The notes under the pieces: model-generated
Database searches by the model: none
What the model saw: the letters and a program-made list of their open reading frames with translations, nothing else
What the model was told of the DNA's origin: nothing
Made by a program: the position numbers and the translations under genes
Part shown: positions 55,192 through 64,000 of the stretch, piece after piece
How the letters are laid out: every line of letters begins with the position of its first letter
How positions within the stretch are numbered: the stretch's first letter is position 1
DNA from: Streptococcus sp. oral taxon 058 str. F0407
GTDB taxonomy: Bacteria; Bacillota; Bacilli; Lactobacillales; Streptococcaceae
DNA: 64,000 nucleotides
Reading direction: 5' to 3'
Assembly (NCBI RefSeq): GCF_000235485.1
Contig: NZ_JH378888.1
Coordinates: forward strand, 403,616-467,615

Positions 55192-56059
55192 TGATTCTCA
55201 AACTTTCTACTACTTTCACAATCGGCTCTGTTTCAAAGCTGACTTGCTGGGCAATTTCTTCTAATTTAGCTGTGGCTTGATCCAGAGTTTGATTACAAAA
55301 GGCAATGGCCTCCTCCAAACCCAACAAGGCTGGATAGGTTGACTTTTCTGCCTGCAAATCCTTTTGCGGTGTTTTGCCAATTTCCTCAAAACTAGCCGTC
55401 ACATCTAACACATCATCCCTGACTTGAAAGGCAAGTCCGATCAATTCACCCACAGTTTTCAGTTTTGCTTGTAACTCTGGTGCTAATTCTGCTATGATAG
55501 CAGCCGCCTGGAATGGATAGGCTAGTAATTTACCTGTTTTATTGGCATGAATAGTCTGGAGTTCTCCCAAAGACAAGTGCTGATGTTCACCCTCCATGTC
55601 CAGAACCTGCCCGGCCACCATGCCCAAACTACCTGACGCAAGGGATAGGTTGGCAATCAAGTCCACCTTGATCTGACTTGGCAAATCTGCCTGCGCTATC
55701 AAGGCATAGGGATCTAGGAACAAAGCATCTCCTGCCAAAATTGCCATTGCTTCGCCGAATTTCTTATGATTTGTCAGGCGTCCCCGACGGTAATCATCGT
55801 CATCCATAGCAGGAAGATCATCATGAATCAAGCTACCCGTATGAATCATTTCCAAGGCAGCGGCCACCTGCGCGTGAGCTGGTTGGATTGCGACGTGCAA
55901 GGCTTCCAGAACTTCTAACAAGAGAAAAGGTCGAATACGCTTGCCACCAGCATGAATGGAATAGAGAATAGACTCTCGTAAACTATAGGCAAACTGCTGG
56001 TCTCCATAAAAGTCTTCCAAAGCCGACTCAACAAGAGCTAATTTTTCTTGCTTCTTCAT
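55184..56059 (-). CDS. ispA: farnesyl diphosphate synthase (geranyltranstransferase)
   Basis: Condenses isopentenyl diphosphate with allylic diphosphates to farnesyl diphosphate, precursor of undecaprenyl carriers. The 291-residue protein has the first aspartate-rich motif [15 protein letters not shown] (about residues 79-93) and the second at VRDDVLDVT (about 217-225). It overlaps the xseB stop by four bases, within the standard xseA-xseB-ispA order. Confidence 0.95.
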   Translation of the reverse strand: MKKQEKLALVESALEDFYGDQQFAYSLRESILYSIHAGGKRIRPFLLLEVLEALHVAIQPAHAQVAAALEMIHTGSLIHDDLPAMDDDDYRRGRLTNHKKFGEAMAILAGDALFLDPYALIAQADLPSQIKVDLIANLSLASGSLGMVAGQVLDMEGEHQHLSLGELQTIHANKTGKLLAYPFQAAAIIAELAPELQAKLKTVGELIGLAFQVRDDVLDVTASFEEIGKTPQKDLQAEKSTYPALLGLEEAIAFCNQTLDQATAKLEEIAQQVSFETEPIVKVVESLRING

Positions 56060-56268
56060 TCAAAATCACTTTCTGTTCCGTCTTCTTGCATGACCTTGAC
56101 CAAGGTTTTTTCAGCCTTATCCAGCGTCGCTTGGAGCTCTTTTGACAAGAGCATTCCCTTTTGGAAAGCAGTAATCGCATCTTCCAGAGCAATCTCACCG
56201 TTTTCCAAACTTTGGACAATGGTTTCCAGTTCTGCTAGATTTTCCTCAAATTTCTTTTGTTTTGACAT
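56056..56268 (-). CDS. xseB: exodeoxyribonuclease VII small subunit
   Basis: A 70-residue helical subunit of exonuclease VII. It contains the family pattern [29 protein letters not shown]. It overlaps the xseA end by 23 bases and ispA by four, so is translated from a coupled message. The role is to bind and regulate XseA in degrading single-stranded DNA. Confidence 0.95.
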   Translation of the reverse strand: MSKQKKFEENLAELETIVQSLENGEIALEDAITAFQKGMLLSKELQATLDKAEKTLVKVMQEDGTESDFE

Positions 56269-57586
56269 CTTTAACCTCTAATTCTACTTGACCGTCTCGC
56301 ATCAAAAGCGTCACCTGGTCTTTTTTCTTCAAACTCTCAACCGAATCAACAACGGACTCTTCTTTTTTGACAATAGCATAGCCACGCGCCACGATTCGAC
56401 TGGTATCCAACATCAGCAAGGCTTCCGAAAGTCGCTTGACCTCAGCAACCTTAGCATCATAAACCAACGCCATTTGACTACGTAGGAGCTTGTCCAACTG
56501 GCCTAGACGGTCTTGATAGCGTTGGATTTTGGTAACGGGTGATAATTGTACCAAACCATGTGTCTTTGCTTGGACAACTTGTTTGCTATCAGAAATCCGT
56601 GTTCGCAAACTTTGTTTTAATCGCAGTTGCAGTTGATCCAACCGTTGCAAATAGCCGTCATACAAGCGCTCCGGTTGTCTAAAGATAACAGACTGACTGC
56701 ATTTTTTCAAAGCTTCTTGTTTCTTAGATAGGACATTTCGGACTGCTGTTGCCATTCGTTTTTCTTGATTTTGCAAATGGGTCAAGAGATCCAACTTGGT
56801 TACAGGCGTTGCCAGTTCTGCCGCAGCTGTTGGTGTCGCCGCTCTGCGATCCGCCACAAAGTCTGCCAAGGTCACATCTGTCTCATGACCCACACTAGAA
56901 ATGATTGGCAAACGGGATTCAAAAATAGCCCGTACCACAATCTCTTCGTTAAAGGCCCAGAGATCCTCGATAGAACCCCCTCCACGACCAATGATGAGGA
57001 CATCTAGATCCTCACGCTGATTGGCACGAGCGATATTCCGTGCTATTTCCTCCGCAGCTCCATCTCCTTGAACCTTGGTCGGATAGAGAAGAATATCGAC
57101 ACCTGGAAATCGCCTGCTGACGGTCGTGATAATATCTCGAATAACGGCTCCACTGCGACTGGTTACTACACCAATTCTCTTAGAAAATTGGGGCAGAGGT
57201 TGCTTGAAGCGTTCTTGAAACAGGCCTTCTTCTGTCAATTTTTTCTTGAGTTGTTCAAACTGAATCGCAAGCGCCCCAACTCCATCAGGCTCTGCCTTTT
57301 CAATGATGATGGAGTAGCTCCCACTTGGTTCATAGACCTGTATACGACCAATCACATTGATTTTCATCCCTTCTTCCAGGTCGAAGCCTAATTTCTGATA
57401 GATCCCTGACCAGATGGTCGCTTGAATGACTGCATGGTCATCTTTTAGGGAGAAATATTGGTGAGTAGGTCGTTTACGAAAGTTGGAAACCTGGCCAGTT
57501 AAATAGACCCGTTCCAAATAAGGGTCTTTATCGAATTTCATTTTCAGATACTTGGTCAAAGTTGTTACCGATAAATACTTTTCCAT
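56246..57586 (-). CDS. xseA: exodeoxyribonuclease VII large subunit
   Basis: Catalytic subunit of exonuclease VII, 446 residues from ATG 57586; a GTG two codons earlier is possible. An N-terminal OB-fold (residues 1-100, [22 protein letters not shown]) is followed by the catalytic domain, with [38 protein letters not shown] and [28 protein letters not shown] coiled-coil C-terminal part follows. It is the first gene of the xseA-xseB-ispA-tlyA-argR-recN operon; a TATAAT -10 lies about 45 bases upstream. Confidence 0.96.
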   Translation of the reverse strand: MEKYLSVTTLTKYLKMKFDKDPYLERVYLTGQVSNFRKRPTHQYFSLKDDHAVIQATIWSGIYQKLGFDLEEGMKINVIGRIQVYEPSGSYSIIIEKAEPDGVGALAIQFEQLKKKLTEEGLFQERFKQPLPQFSKRIGVVTSRSGAVIRDIITTVSRRFPGVDILLYPTKVQGDGAAEEIARNIARANQREDLDVLIIGRGGGSIEDLWAFNEEIVVRAIFESRLPIISSVGHETDVTLADFVADRRAATPTAAAELATPVTKLDLLTHLQNQEKRMATAVRNVLSKKQEALKKCSQSVIFRQPERLYDGYLQRLDQLQLRLKQSLRTRISDSKQVVQAKTHGLVQLSPVTKIQRYQDRLGQLDKLLRSQMALVYDAKVAEVKRLSEALLMLDTSRIVARGYAIVKKEESVVDSVESLKKKDQVTLLMRDGQVELEVKDVKTKEI

Positions 57587-57690
57587 CTCCACCTACTATT
57601 CATTTTCTTGCTTTTCCATGGGTATTATTATACCAAAAATATGATTAAAAATCTCCTTTTGCATACCGAAACGAAAGGAAAAATAGAAAA

Positions 57691-57707
57691 AGGAGGCCAA
57701 GCCTCCT
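57691..57707 (-). terminator. terminator of udk
   Basis: AGGAGGC / GCCTCCT stem with a short loop and TTTTTC beyond it on the minus strand, eight bases after the udk stop. Confidence 0.85.
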
Positions 57708-57714
57708 CGTCTGA

Positions 57715-58353
57715 TTATTTGCTGTTTCGAGCTTCTTCCAAAATCTTTGCAATCTTGGTCGTCAAAAGGTCGATTGCCACTGTATTACTGACCCCTTCAG
57801 GAATGACGATATCCGCATACCGCTTGGTCGGCTCGATAAACTGGTGGTACATGGGTTTGACCACGCCCAAATACTGCTCAATAACGCTGTCTAGACTACG
57901 GCCACGCTCCTCCATATCACGCTTGATACGACGAATAATGCGCACATCATCATCTGTATCCACAAAAATCTTGATATCCATCAAATCGCGCAGACGCTTG
58001 TCCTCCAAGACCAGAATACCCTCAACGATAAAGACATCCTGAGGCTCCTGACGATAGGTCTTGCTACTCCGCGTATGCTCTGTATAGTCATAAGTTGGAA
58101 TGTCCACCGGACGTCCTGCCAACAATTCCTTAATCTGCTCAATCATCAGATCTGTATCAAAGGCAAAAGGATGGTCGTAGTTGGTTTTGACACGCTCTTG
58201 AAAGGTCAAATGAGACTGGTCCTTGTAGTATGAATCATGCTCAATCATAGCAATCTTCTCATCAGGAAAATTCGATAAAATGGCTCTTGAAACACTGGTT
58301 TTTCCACCACCAGAACCACCTGTCACTCCAATAATAATTGGTCTATTTTGCAT
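57715..58353 (-). CDS. udk: uridine/cytidine kinase
   Basis: Pyrimidine salvage: phosphorylates uridine and cytidine. The 212-residue protein has the P-loop GGSGGGKTS (residues 11-19), [10 protein letters not shown] and [12 protein letters not shown] of the substrate site, and [16 protein letters not shown] near the lid. Normal length. It is monocistronic, between truB and xseA. Confidence 0.96.
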   Translation of the reverse strand: MQNRPIIIGVTGGSGGGKTSVSRAILSNFPDEKIAMIEHDSYYKDQSHLTFQERVKTNYDHPFAFDTDLMIEQIKELLAGRPVDIPTYDYTEHTRSSKTYRQEPQDVFIVEGILVLEDKRLRDLMDIKIFVDTDDDVRIIRRIKRDMEERGRSLDSVIEQYLGVVKPMYHQFIEPTKRYADIVIPEGVSNTVAIDLLTTKIAKILEEARNSK

Positions 58354-58463
58354 GCTATCCTCCGTTTTTTTATCCGTCGTCTATTCTATCACATTTTTTG
58401 TAAAATTTATAGTCTGGTTTGGATAGTTTAGGGGTAACAATTCCATCCCCACACTCAGTTAGA

Positions 58464-59342
58464 TTAGCTAAAAACCTTTCTTGGCTTGTAAAGATTATCT
58501 CTTTTTTCTAAAATAGCTAAAAGTTTTTCTCCTTCAAATCCTGCAAGTTGACCTTCAGACTGCTCTAGTTCGATAAAACGACCAAAGCGTACTTCTGTAG
58601 CCTGTTCTGGAGTTAGGAAAACTTTTACAAGATCCCCTGTTCCAATCTCTAACGGATAAAGAAAGTCCAATTGCCCAGCCTCCACTTTTTCAGCAATTTC
58701 TTCCAAGGTAAGAGCATCTTCTAGCTGTAAACCGGCTGCACTAGTACGTGTCAAATGGGACATATGAGCCGCATAACCCAGCTTCTCTCCCAAGTCAACA
58801 GACAAGGTACGGATATAGGTTCCCTTACTACATTTTACACGAAAAGTAAAGCGTGCAAGATGCCCATCATAAGAAATTGGACTTGTCCGTTCAAAGCTAT
58901 AAACAGTTACCTGACGCTCTGGACGCTCCACTTCCTGACCAGCACGTGCATACTCATAGAGCTTGCGACCATTGACCTTGACAGCCGAATACATAGGCGG
59001 AATCTGAGTAATAGGCCCAGTCAGACTAGCAATTGCTTCATCGACGAGCTTTTCATCCAAGGGCGATAATACAGGTGTCTCTGCGACTACTTCACCACTA
59101 GCATCCTCGGTCGTCGTTGAATAGCCAAGAGTGATTTCTCCCTCGTAGACCTTGCCCTCATCCTGCATAAATTCGACCATGCGTGTCGCCTTGCCAACCG
59201 CAATGGGCAAAACGCCCACTACATCCGGATCCAAGGTTCCACCATGACCAATCTTCTTGATTCCCAAAATCTTACGCAGTTTAAAAACCGCATCATGCGA
59301 GGTCATTCCCGCTTCTTTTTTTAAGTTGATAATACCGTTCAT
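58464..59342 (-). CDS. truB: tRNA pseudouridine-55 synthase
   Basis: Makes pseudouridine 55 in the tRNA T-loop. The 292-residue protein carries the catalytic motif [22 protein letters not shown] (Asp in GGTLDP near residue 38), plus [16 protein letters not shown] and the [20 protein letters not shown] segment. There is no ribF directly upstream, in contrast to many firmicutes. Full length. Confidence 0.96.
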   Translation of the reverse strand: MNGIINLKKEAGMTSHDAVFKLRKILGIKKIGHGGTLDPDVVGVLPIAVGKATRMVEFMQDEGKVYEGEITLGYSTTTEDASGEVVAETPVLSPLDEKLVDEAIASLTGPITQIPPMYSAVKVNGRKLYEYARAGQEVERPERQVTVYSFERTSPISYDGHLARFTFRVKCSKGTYIRTLSVDLGEKLGYAAHMSHLTRTSAAGLQLEDALTLEEIAEKVEAGQLDFLYPLEIGTGDLVKVFLTPEQATEVRFGRFIELEQSEGQLAGFEGEKLLAILEKRDNLYKPRKVFS

Positions 59343-59416
59343 GTGTTACTTTCTAATTCCCTTTTCACTTTACATCAACATATTCTATCTTAGACAGATT
59401 TTAAAACTATATCAGC

Positions 59417-60214
59417 TCATTTTTCTAAATACTTCCTAGCTTCCTGAACATAAAAGAGTTCTGGATTTTCATCGACAATGCTTTCAAACAAACTACGGGC
59501 ACGTTCTTCATCTCCTTTTAGCTGGGCATTGAGAGCGCCGTAATAAGAAAACATGATTCGAGCTAGATTACTTTCTGGTTCAGTGGTGTCGAAGTAGTCA
59601 TTCGCTTCTTTATTGAACACAATATCTTTTATGGCTTGGGATTGAGCAACGAGTTTAGCCTTACAATCTTTCGAATCTGGTGCCTTGGACAATTGTTCCT
59701 CAAAGAAAGTGATAGCTAATTCATCTTGAAGATGAATAGAAACTTTTAATAGTTCAAAGCTTGATATTAAAAATGTATAGTCTCTTAATCTGCCCCAAAT
59801 TTTTTTCAAATTATATTTGGACATATTTTCCTTGGCAGATTGAAAGTCTCCTTTTAGATAAGCCACTTGACCTTGGATAAATTGATAATACTCACGATAT
59901 GTCGCCCTAAAGGGCTTAATAGATTTTTCTGATTGAACTCTGAACATGTCCACATAGAGCTTAAGATTAATAGCATCGTTTAACACTAGATAAATAACTT
60001 TGTTTAGGACAAAACGTAGGTATAAAACAAGACTAGCAATTAGTACTACTACTAATAATATTACTCCCCACTTTTTGGTATCACTTTGGAAAATTAAAAA
60101 TACAGCCAACACATCCAAAACAAGTCCAATAATTGAGCTAATTTGACTAATAGTCTCAATTTGTAGAAGAATATTCTCTGTCGCCCTACTTACTATTTTT
60201 TTTACTAATTTCAT
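59417..60214 (-). CDS. membrane protein with C-terminal TPR-like part (unknown)
   Basis: A 265-residue protein of no recognised family. Two adjacent hydrophobic segments at residues 24-65 ([35 protein letters not shown]) anchor it to the membrane. The remainder is helical and TPR-like, with [15 protein letters not shown] and [34 protein letters not shown]. The gene begins three bases after the next small gene, forming a two-gene unit. A copy of its last 15 codons lies upstream at 60.5 kb, which suggests a former tandem duplication. Confidence 0.68.
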   Translation of the reverse strand: MKLVKKIVSRATENILLQIETISQISSIIGLVLDVLAVFLIFQSDTKKWGVILLVVVLIASLVLYLRFVLNKVIYLVLNDAINLKLYVDMFRVQSEKSIKPFRATYREYYQFIQGQVAYLKGDFQSAKENMSKYNLKKIWGRLRDYTFLISSFELLKVSIHLQDELAITFFEEQLSKAPDSKDCKAKLVAQSQAIKDIVFNKEANDYFDTTEPESNLARIMFSYYGALNAQLKGDEERARSLFESIVDENPELFYVQEARKYLEK

Positions 60215-60217
60215 ATG

Positions 60218-60490
60218 TTACTCCCCTTTATTATTAAAAATAGATATTCCAATAAGGATGCTAGTTAATCCTCCTAGTAATTTTGCAGTTAGCACAGCTC
60301 CTGCAGCAGTGATAGCTGAAGGAGCAACTGCTACAGCAACAATAACAGCTCCTATTGCGAAAATAGACTCTCCGGGGTGTTCTGCGACATAGTCAAATGT
60401 CCTTTGGAGATGATCCACCTTCCTCACTCCTGTTTCAGTGGTCGTTTTAACTGTTGCGTAGTCTTGTTTGACCTGGTTATGTTCCTTCAC
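60218..60490 (-). CDS. small membrane protein, possibly N-terminally truncated
   Basis: About 90 residues from a GTG at 60490. It has a polar N-terminal third (NQVKQDYATVKTTTETGVRKV) and a hydrophobic Ala/Gly/Val-rich C-terminal part of two helices (FAIGAVIVAVAVAPSAITAAGAVLTAKLLGGLTSILIGI). There is no ATG or recognisable ribosome binding site, and the frame stays open upstream for seven more codons until a remnant of another gene begins. So the true start may have been lost. It precedes the 265-residue membrane protein by three bases. Unknown function. Confidence 0.5.
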   Translation of the reverse strand: MKEHNQVKQDYATVKTTTETGVRKVDHLQRTFDYVAEHPGESIFAIGAVIVAVAVAPSAITAAGAVLTAKLLGGLTSILIGISIFNNKGE

Positions 60491-60513
60491 ATAGGTGACG
60501 TACGGTAAGAACT

Positions 60514-60566
60514 TATATCAGTTTTATCTTTCTAAATAGCTCTTCGTTTCCTGTACATAAAGTTGT
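60514..60566 (-). pseudogene. remnant of a paralogue of the 265-residue membrane protein
   Basis: On the minus strand this reads YLQLYVQETKSYLER then stop, closely matching the last residues of the protein encoded at 59417-60214 ([14 protein letters not shown]). The flanking DNA after the stop (GATATA/CTGATATA) is also shared. It has no open frame upstream. It is the leftover 3' end of a duplicated gene and marks a deletion junction just before the small gene at 60218-60490. Confidence 0.7.
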
Positions 60567-60617
60567 AAATATTTAATGTAGACATACGACTATTTTAAAG
60601 TTATTTCATATTTAAGG

Positions 60618-61892
60618 CTACTCCCCCTTCAGCGCTTCAAACTTAGCCTTCATAGTTGGATTTTTTCGAGTTAGTTTTTTAACCGAAACATCTTCCAATT
60701 TGTTGTTAGCGAGGCGGAGTTGGTTTTCAGATGTGGTTAGGAACTTTTTGACCTCTTCCATCCGTTTGATGGCCTTATCGATTTCATCGATTGCTTTACC
60801 AAAGTTGGTTGAAGCAGAGTTGTAGTTTTTGGCAAAAGCTACTTTGAAGGCATCCAAGTCTTCTTCAAAATGCGTAATATCGATATTCTGCTCCCGAACC
60901 AAGGCTAACTCTTGCTTGTATTTGAGGGAATTAAGCGCAGCATTTCGCAAGAGACCAATTAACTGGATAAAGAACTGGGGTCGAACCACATACATCTTTT
61001 CATACTCGTGACTGACGTCAACAATCCCAGTGTTAAAGTAGTCATTATCGGCCTCAAGCATGGTCACCAAAACGGCATATTCACAGTTTTTCTCCCGGCG
61101 GTCCTTGTCCAATTCCTTGTAAAAATCTGCATTCTTATGCTTCTTCTCTGTTCCGTCTGCTTCATTTTTCATTTCAAACATGATAGAAATGAATTCTAAC
61201 CCATTTTCATCACATTCACGGAAGATAAAGTCGCCTTTAGAACCGCGCGCAGAAACCTTGTTATCCTTCTCAAAGTAGGCATTTGGAAAGGCAAAACTGC
61301 GTACCTTGTTAAACTCACTCTCTGCATACTGTTCCAGACTTTCTCCGATGGCTTTTGTAGATTGTTGAGCCTTGAAATTCTTGTAAAATTCAACCTGCTC
61401 ACTGGCCGCCTTGAGCTGGGCTTCGTAATTCTGCTTAACAGAAGCCAAAGACAACTCATTTTCCTTTTCTTGCAAAAGGAGCTGATTTTTAACCTGGTCC
61501 CGTTCTTTTTCAAGGTCAGAAAGGGTCTTTTGCAGTTGATTTTCATGCTCTAAACGCAAGGTAGCCAATTGGTTTTCCAAGGTCTGCACTTCCTTATCCT
61601 TAGCCAATAAAGCCTCATGACTTGTCTGTTCAACCTCTTTTTTAGCCAGCTCTTTTTCTGTATCAAAGTTTTGGATTTGACTCTGTAATTGCGCGATTTC
61701 TTGGTCTTTTTGAGCCAGTTTAGACTGTTGCTCATTCATAGCCTTCTGCTCAGCCAAGGCAATCTCCTGCTTCATGCGACCGTGCAGTTCCTTATCAAAC
61801 TCTGCCGTTCTTACTTGGGATATGAGTTCGGCATACTGGCTTTCATTTACTGTAAAGACTTCCCCACAGTTGGGGCACTTGATTTCGTTCAT
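60618..61892 (-). CDS. DUF2130-family protein with N-terminal zinc finger and coiled coil
   Basis: A 424-residue protein of DUF2130, related in layout to RmuC-like proteins. It begins with a short zinc motif CPNCGEVFTVNES, followed by a coiled coil at about residues 25-195 (QSKLAQKDQEIAQLQSQIQ), and then the conserved globular domain (SKGDFIFRECDENGLEFISIMFEMKNEADG and YEKMYVVRPQFFIQLIGLLR). The FEMKNE segment looks nuclease-like (PD-(D/E)xK-type), but activity is unproven. It is monocistronic. Confidence 0.83.
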   Translation of the reverse strand: MNEIKCPNCGEVFTVNESQYAELISQVRTAEFDKELHGRMKQEIALAEQKAMNEQQSKLAQKDQEIAQLQSQIQNFDTEKELAKKEVEQTSHEALLAKDKEVQTLENQLATLRLEHENQLQKTLSDLEKERDQVKNQLLLQEKENELSLASVKQNYEAQLKAASEQVEFYKNFKAQQSTKAIGESLEQYAESEFNKVRSFAFPNAYFEKDNKVSARGSKGDFIFRECDENGLEFISIMFEMKNEADGTEKKHKNADFYKELDKDRREKNCEYAVLVTMLEADNDYFNTGIVDVSHEYEKMYVVRPQFFIQLIGLLRNAALNSLKYKQELALVREQNIDITHFEEDLDAFKVAFAKNYNSASTNFGKAIDEIDKAIKRMEEVKKFLTTSENQLRLANNKLEDVSVKKLTRKNPTMKAKFEALKGE

Positions 61893-61948
61893 ATCTTTCC
61901 TCTTTCTAGACTTCTGTAACCATTATATCATGCCTTAGGGAAAATCAA

Positions 61949-61974
61949 AAACAGTGAGTCGAAACCCACTGTTT
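61949..61974 (-). terminator. terminator of the O-acetylhomoserine sulfhydrylase gene
   Basis: AAACAGTGAGT / ACCCACTGTTT stem with a CGAA loop and TTTTTG on the minus strand, 12 bases beyond the stop. Confidence 0.8.
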
Positions 61975-61986
61975 ATCTGTCTTACC

Positions 61987-63267
61987 TTAAACTTTTTCCA
62001 AGGCCAAACGCAAATCTTCAATCAGATCATCTACATTTTCAAGACCGATAGACAAGCGGATTTGGTTTGGTGTGATACCTGCCGCTTCTAGATCTTTTTC
62101 TGACAACTGACCGTGAGTGGTTGTCGCTGGATGGACAACAAGCGATTTGGCATCTGCTACGTTTGCAAGGTCAGAGAAGATTTCCAAATTATCAATGAGC
62201 TTGCGAGCTTCTGCCTCTCCACCTTTAACATGGAAGGTAAAGATTGAACCCACGCCTTTTGGCAAATATTTCTCAGCCAAGGCATGATATGGACTGTCAG
62301 CAAGCTTTGGATAGTTAACTTTTTCAACCTTAGGATGGTTGACAAGGAAATCAACAATTTTCTCTGCATTTTGCACATGGCGTTCCACACGAAGTGAAAG
62401 AGTTTCAAGTCCTTGGAGCAAGAGAAAGGCATTAAATGGCGACAAGGCTGCGCCTGTATCACGAAGCAATTGAACACGAACAGCAATAATAAAGGCCGCT
62501 GCACCAACATCCCGAGTATAGCTCAAGTTATGGTAGCTCGGATCTTCCTCAACAAATTGAGGGAACTTCCCTGAAGCCTCCCAGTCAAAACGACCACTAT
62601 CGACAATCACTCCACCAATAGTCGTACCATGCCCACCGATAAACTTAGTTGCTGAATGAATGGCAATATCTACACCGTGAGAGAAGACGTTAATCAAATA
62701 TGGTGTGGCAAAAGTATTGTCCGAAACGAGAGGAATCTTGTGTTTATGCGCAATCTCAGCCAATTTTTTCAAGTCAGGAATGTTAATCAAGGGATTCCCC
62801 AAGGTTTCAATCAAGACAAGTTTGGTATTGTCACTGATAGCTGCTTCCACTTCTTCCAAATTATCCACATCGACAAAGGTAGTTGTGATTCCATAACGAG
62901 GAAGGGTTTCTTTCAAGAGGTTGAAAGTCCCACCGTAAATAGTTGACGCAGCCACCACATGGTCACCTGCGTGAGCAAGCGCCAAAATAGTGTAGGTTAC
63001 AGCAGCCATACCTGATGCTGTCGCTAGTGCTCCAACACCACCTTCAAGAGCAGCGATTCTTTCCTCAAAGGCTGCTGTTGTAGGATTGGTGATACGAGTA
63101 TAGATATTGCCTGGTTTTCTCAAGGCAAACAAATCAGCACCTTCCTGCGTGTCATCAAAAACGAAAGATGTTGTTTGATAAATAGGTACTGCACGAGATT
63201 TGGTCGCTGGATCAACTACTTGCCCAGCATGTAATTGTAGAGTTTCAAATTTAAAATCACGAGTCAT
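61987..63267 (-). CDS. O-acetylhomoserine aminocarboxypropyltransferase (MetY type)
   Basis: PLP enzyme making homocysteine (or cysteine) from O-acetylhomoserine (O-acetylserine) and sulphide. From ATG 63267 (GGAGG upstream) it has 426 residues; the longer reading to 63396 runs through the promoter. PLP lysine is Lys208 in SATKFIGGHGT, with the family start MTRDFKFETLQLHAGQ and YTRITNPTTAAFEERIAALEGG. The length (about 425) separates it from the shorter MetB/MetC. It is a single gene. Confidence 0.93.
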   Translation of the reverse strand: MTRDFKFETLQLHAGQVVDPATKSRAVPIYQTTSFVFDDTQEGADLFALRKPGNIYTRITNPTTAAFEERIAALEGGVGALATASGMAAVTYTILALAHAGDHVVAASTIYGGTFNLLKETLPRYGITTTFVDVDNLEEVEAAISDNTKLVLIETLGNPLINIPDLKKLAEIAHKHKIPLVSDNTFATPYLINVFSHGVDIAIHSATKFIGGHGTTIGGVIVDSGRFDWEASGKFPQFVEEDPSYHNLSYTRDVGAAAFIIAVRVQLLRDTGAALSPFNAFLLLQGLETLSLRVERHVQNAEKIVDFLVNHPKVEKVNYPKLADSPYHALAEKYLPKGVGSIFTFHVKGGEAEARKLIDNLEIFSDLANVADAKSLVVHPATTTHGQLSEKDLEAAGITPNQIRLSIGLENVDDLIEDLRLALEKV

Positions 63268-63298
63268 AAGACGACCTCCAAATAGCTTCATTACGGAT

Positions 63299-63328
63299 AT
63301 TGTATCATCTTGGGCTAGCCTTTTCCAA
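63299..63328 (-). promoter_or_regulatory. promoter of the O-acetylhomoserine sulfhydrylase gene
   Basis: TTGGAA (63323-63328), 18-base spacer, TACAAT (63299-63304) on the minus strand. The region just upstream, TATATTTTGATATA, is AT-rich and partly dyadic, such as LysR-type regulators may use; no clear T-box or SAM riboswitch is seen. Confidence 0.65.
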
Positions 63329-63391
63329 TATCGTTTTTCTATATTTTGATATAAGGAACAACTATGACTAGTCTTACATCTCAAACAAAAA

Positions 63392-63410
63392 AGCACGATT
63401 AACTCGTGCT
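63392..63410 (-). terminator. terminator of the FNT-family gene
   Basis: AGCACGA / TCGTGCT stem with a short loop and TTTTTT beyond it on the minus strand, just after the stop at 63418. Confidence 0.85.
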
Positions 63411-63417
63411 CATTTCT

Positions 63418-64000
63418 TTAATCTACATAAGTATCTTCGTTTTTATTGAGAAAGGCATATGGTAATCCCATCAAGAGACCTCCTCCGATAAAGTTCCCGA
63501 CAAAGGTTACACCCCAGTGACGAAGGATATTAGGAATGTCAAAGTTTGCGATGGAATCAGCTGCAACACTGAACTTAACAATCGCAAAAGAAGCAAAGTT
63601 CGCAGCAATGTGTTCGTTTGTTAAGAATACAAACATGTAAATTGCAGACAAAACAAGCCAAAGTTTTGCCCTACCGTCTTTCACCAAAACGAATGAAAGA
63701 ATAGCAATGTTTACGAAGATATTGGCTAAAATACCTTCAAGCAAGACTAGCTCATTGGAACGGCCTAACTTCATCTCTACAACCCCTGAGATGAAACTAT
63801 CATGGGTCAGATTTGCATAGGCTGCTGAGTGGGCAAAGCCCCAACCTGCTATCAAAGCTCCGATGAGGTTGAACAAGGTACAGTATAGTAAAATCTCAGC
63901 TGTTTTTCTCCAAGAAATTTTCTTCAAAAAACTGCCAGCTGTCAAGAACATCATGTTTGAAGTTACCAACTCAGCATTTAAGAAAACAATGTAGGCCAAT
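63418..64000 (-). CDS. formate/nitrite transporter (FNT) family channel, 5' end outside window
   Basis: The C-terminal about 193 residues of a membrane channel of the formate-nitrite transporter family. Visible helices include NIFVNIAILSFVLV and a segment with FLTNEHIAANFASFAIVKFSVA, followed by HWGVTFVGNFIGGGLLMGLPYAF, the conserved second-half pattern of FocA-like proteins. The stop is at 63418 and the start lies beyond the window; the ATG at 63999 is internal. It may carry formate, lactate, nitrite or hydrosulphide; the last would suit the sulphide-using enzyme next to it, but that is speculation. Confidence 0.85.
   Translation of the reverse strand, partial: LAYIVFLNAELVTSNMMFLTAGSFLKKISWRKTAEILLYCTLFNLIGALIAGWGFAHSAAYANLTHDSFISGVVEMKLGRSNELVLLEGILANIFVNIAILSFVLVKDGRAKLWLVLSAIYMFVFLTNEHIAANFASFAIVKFSVAADSIANFDIPNILRHWGVTFVGNFIGGGLLMGLPYAFLNKNEDTYVD

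Noticed and set aside
57600-57630. Seven-codon frame (MEKQENE) upstream of xseA
   Set aside because: No ribosome binding site in the very short leader, no hairpin, and no plausible role.
1-64000. CRISPR arrays, complete insertion sequences, prophage genes
   Set aside because: No regularly spaced repeats, transposase, integrase or phage structural genes were seen. The only repeat of mobile type is the BOX-like element.

Overview
This window is chromosomal DNA of a Mitis-group Streptococcus. Supporting evidence: low-GC firmicute genes with strong AGGAG-type ribosome binding sites; a phosphocholine/teichoic-acid locus (licCBA-tarJI) of pneumococcal type; a cin-box ahead of dprA; a CiaR-type direct repeat; and a BOX-like repeat. 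The efeOBU-tatCA cluster argues against S. pneumoniae itself, which to my knowledge lacks Tat, and suits S. oralis, S. mitis, S. infantis or a close relative. The species call is an inference. Almost every gene lies on the minus strand. The plus-strand exceptions are a VIT-type transporter (16.1-16.8 kb) and a small-ORF/permease unit (23.0-24.8 kb).

Layout by region. 0-6.4 kb: tagatose-6-phosphate pathway (lacABCD, lacX) behind a galactitol-family PTS (gatABC), with a cre site and LacR-like operators, probably a galactose/galactitol uptake and catabolism block. 6.6-11.1 kb: choline uptake and activation and CDP-ribitol synthesis for phosphocholine-decorated teichoic acid. 11.2-15.9 kb: an iron-uptake operon (EfeO lipoprotein, EfeB Tat-exported peroxidase, EfeU permease) cotranscribed with tatC and tatA, divergent from a VIT/CCC1-like transporter. 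16.8-22.8 kb: Bce-type ABC transporter with a 36-residue small protein and a perfect Bce-type operator, a PspC protein, SprT-like protein and Tex. 23-26.6 kb: permease pair, then a gene-poor stretch with a 16-residue aromatic peptide gene, hairpins, a TPR protein and a decayed acetyltransferase. 26.6-33.2 kb: ribF, smc, rnc, tRNA-Arg(CCG), guaC. 33.5-37.8 kb: an SPFH/zinc-ribbon/TPM/lipoprotein operon resembling Bacillus ydjGHI without pspA. 38.5-44.5 kb: leuA-leuB-DUF1294-leuC-leuD-YrdC-like operon behind a leucine-rich leader peptide and attenuator. 44.5-64 kb: mostly housekeeping (cutC, topA, dprA, lepA, recN-argR-tlyA-ispA-xseB-xseA, udk, truB), a degenerate small cassette at 59.4-60.6 kb, a DUF2130 protein, an O-acetylhomoserine sulfhydrylase and a partial FNT-family channel.

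The best candidates for under-described biology are the free-standing 16-residue peptide gene at 25.1 kb beside a TPR-only protein, the 36-residue small protein in front of the Bce-type transporter, and the SPFH/TPM envelope module. No complete insertion sequence, prophage or CRISPR array was seen. Gene identities rest on recognising protein families by eye; no database search was run.
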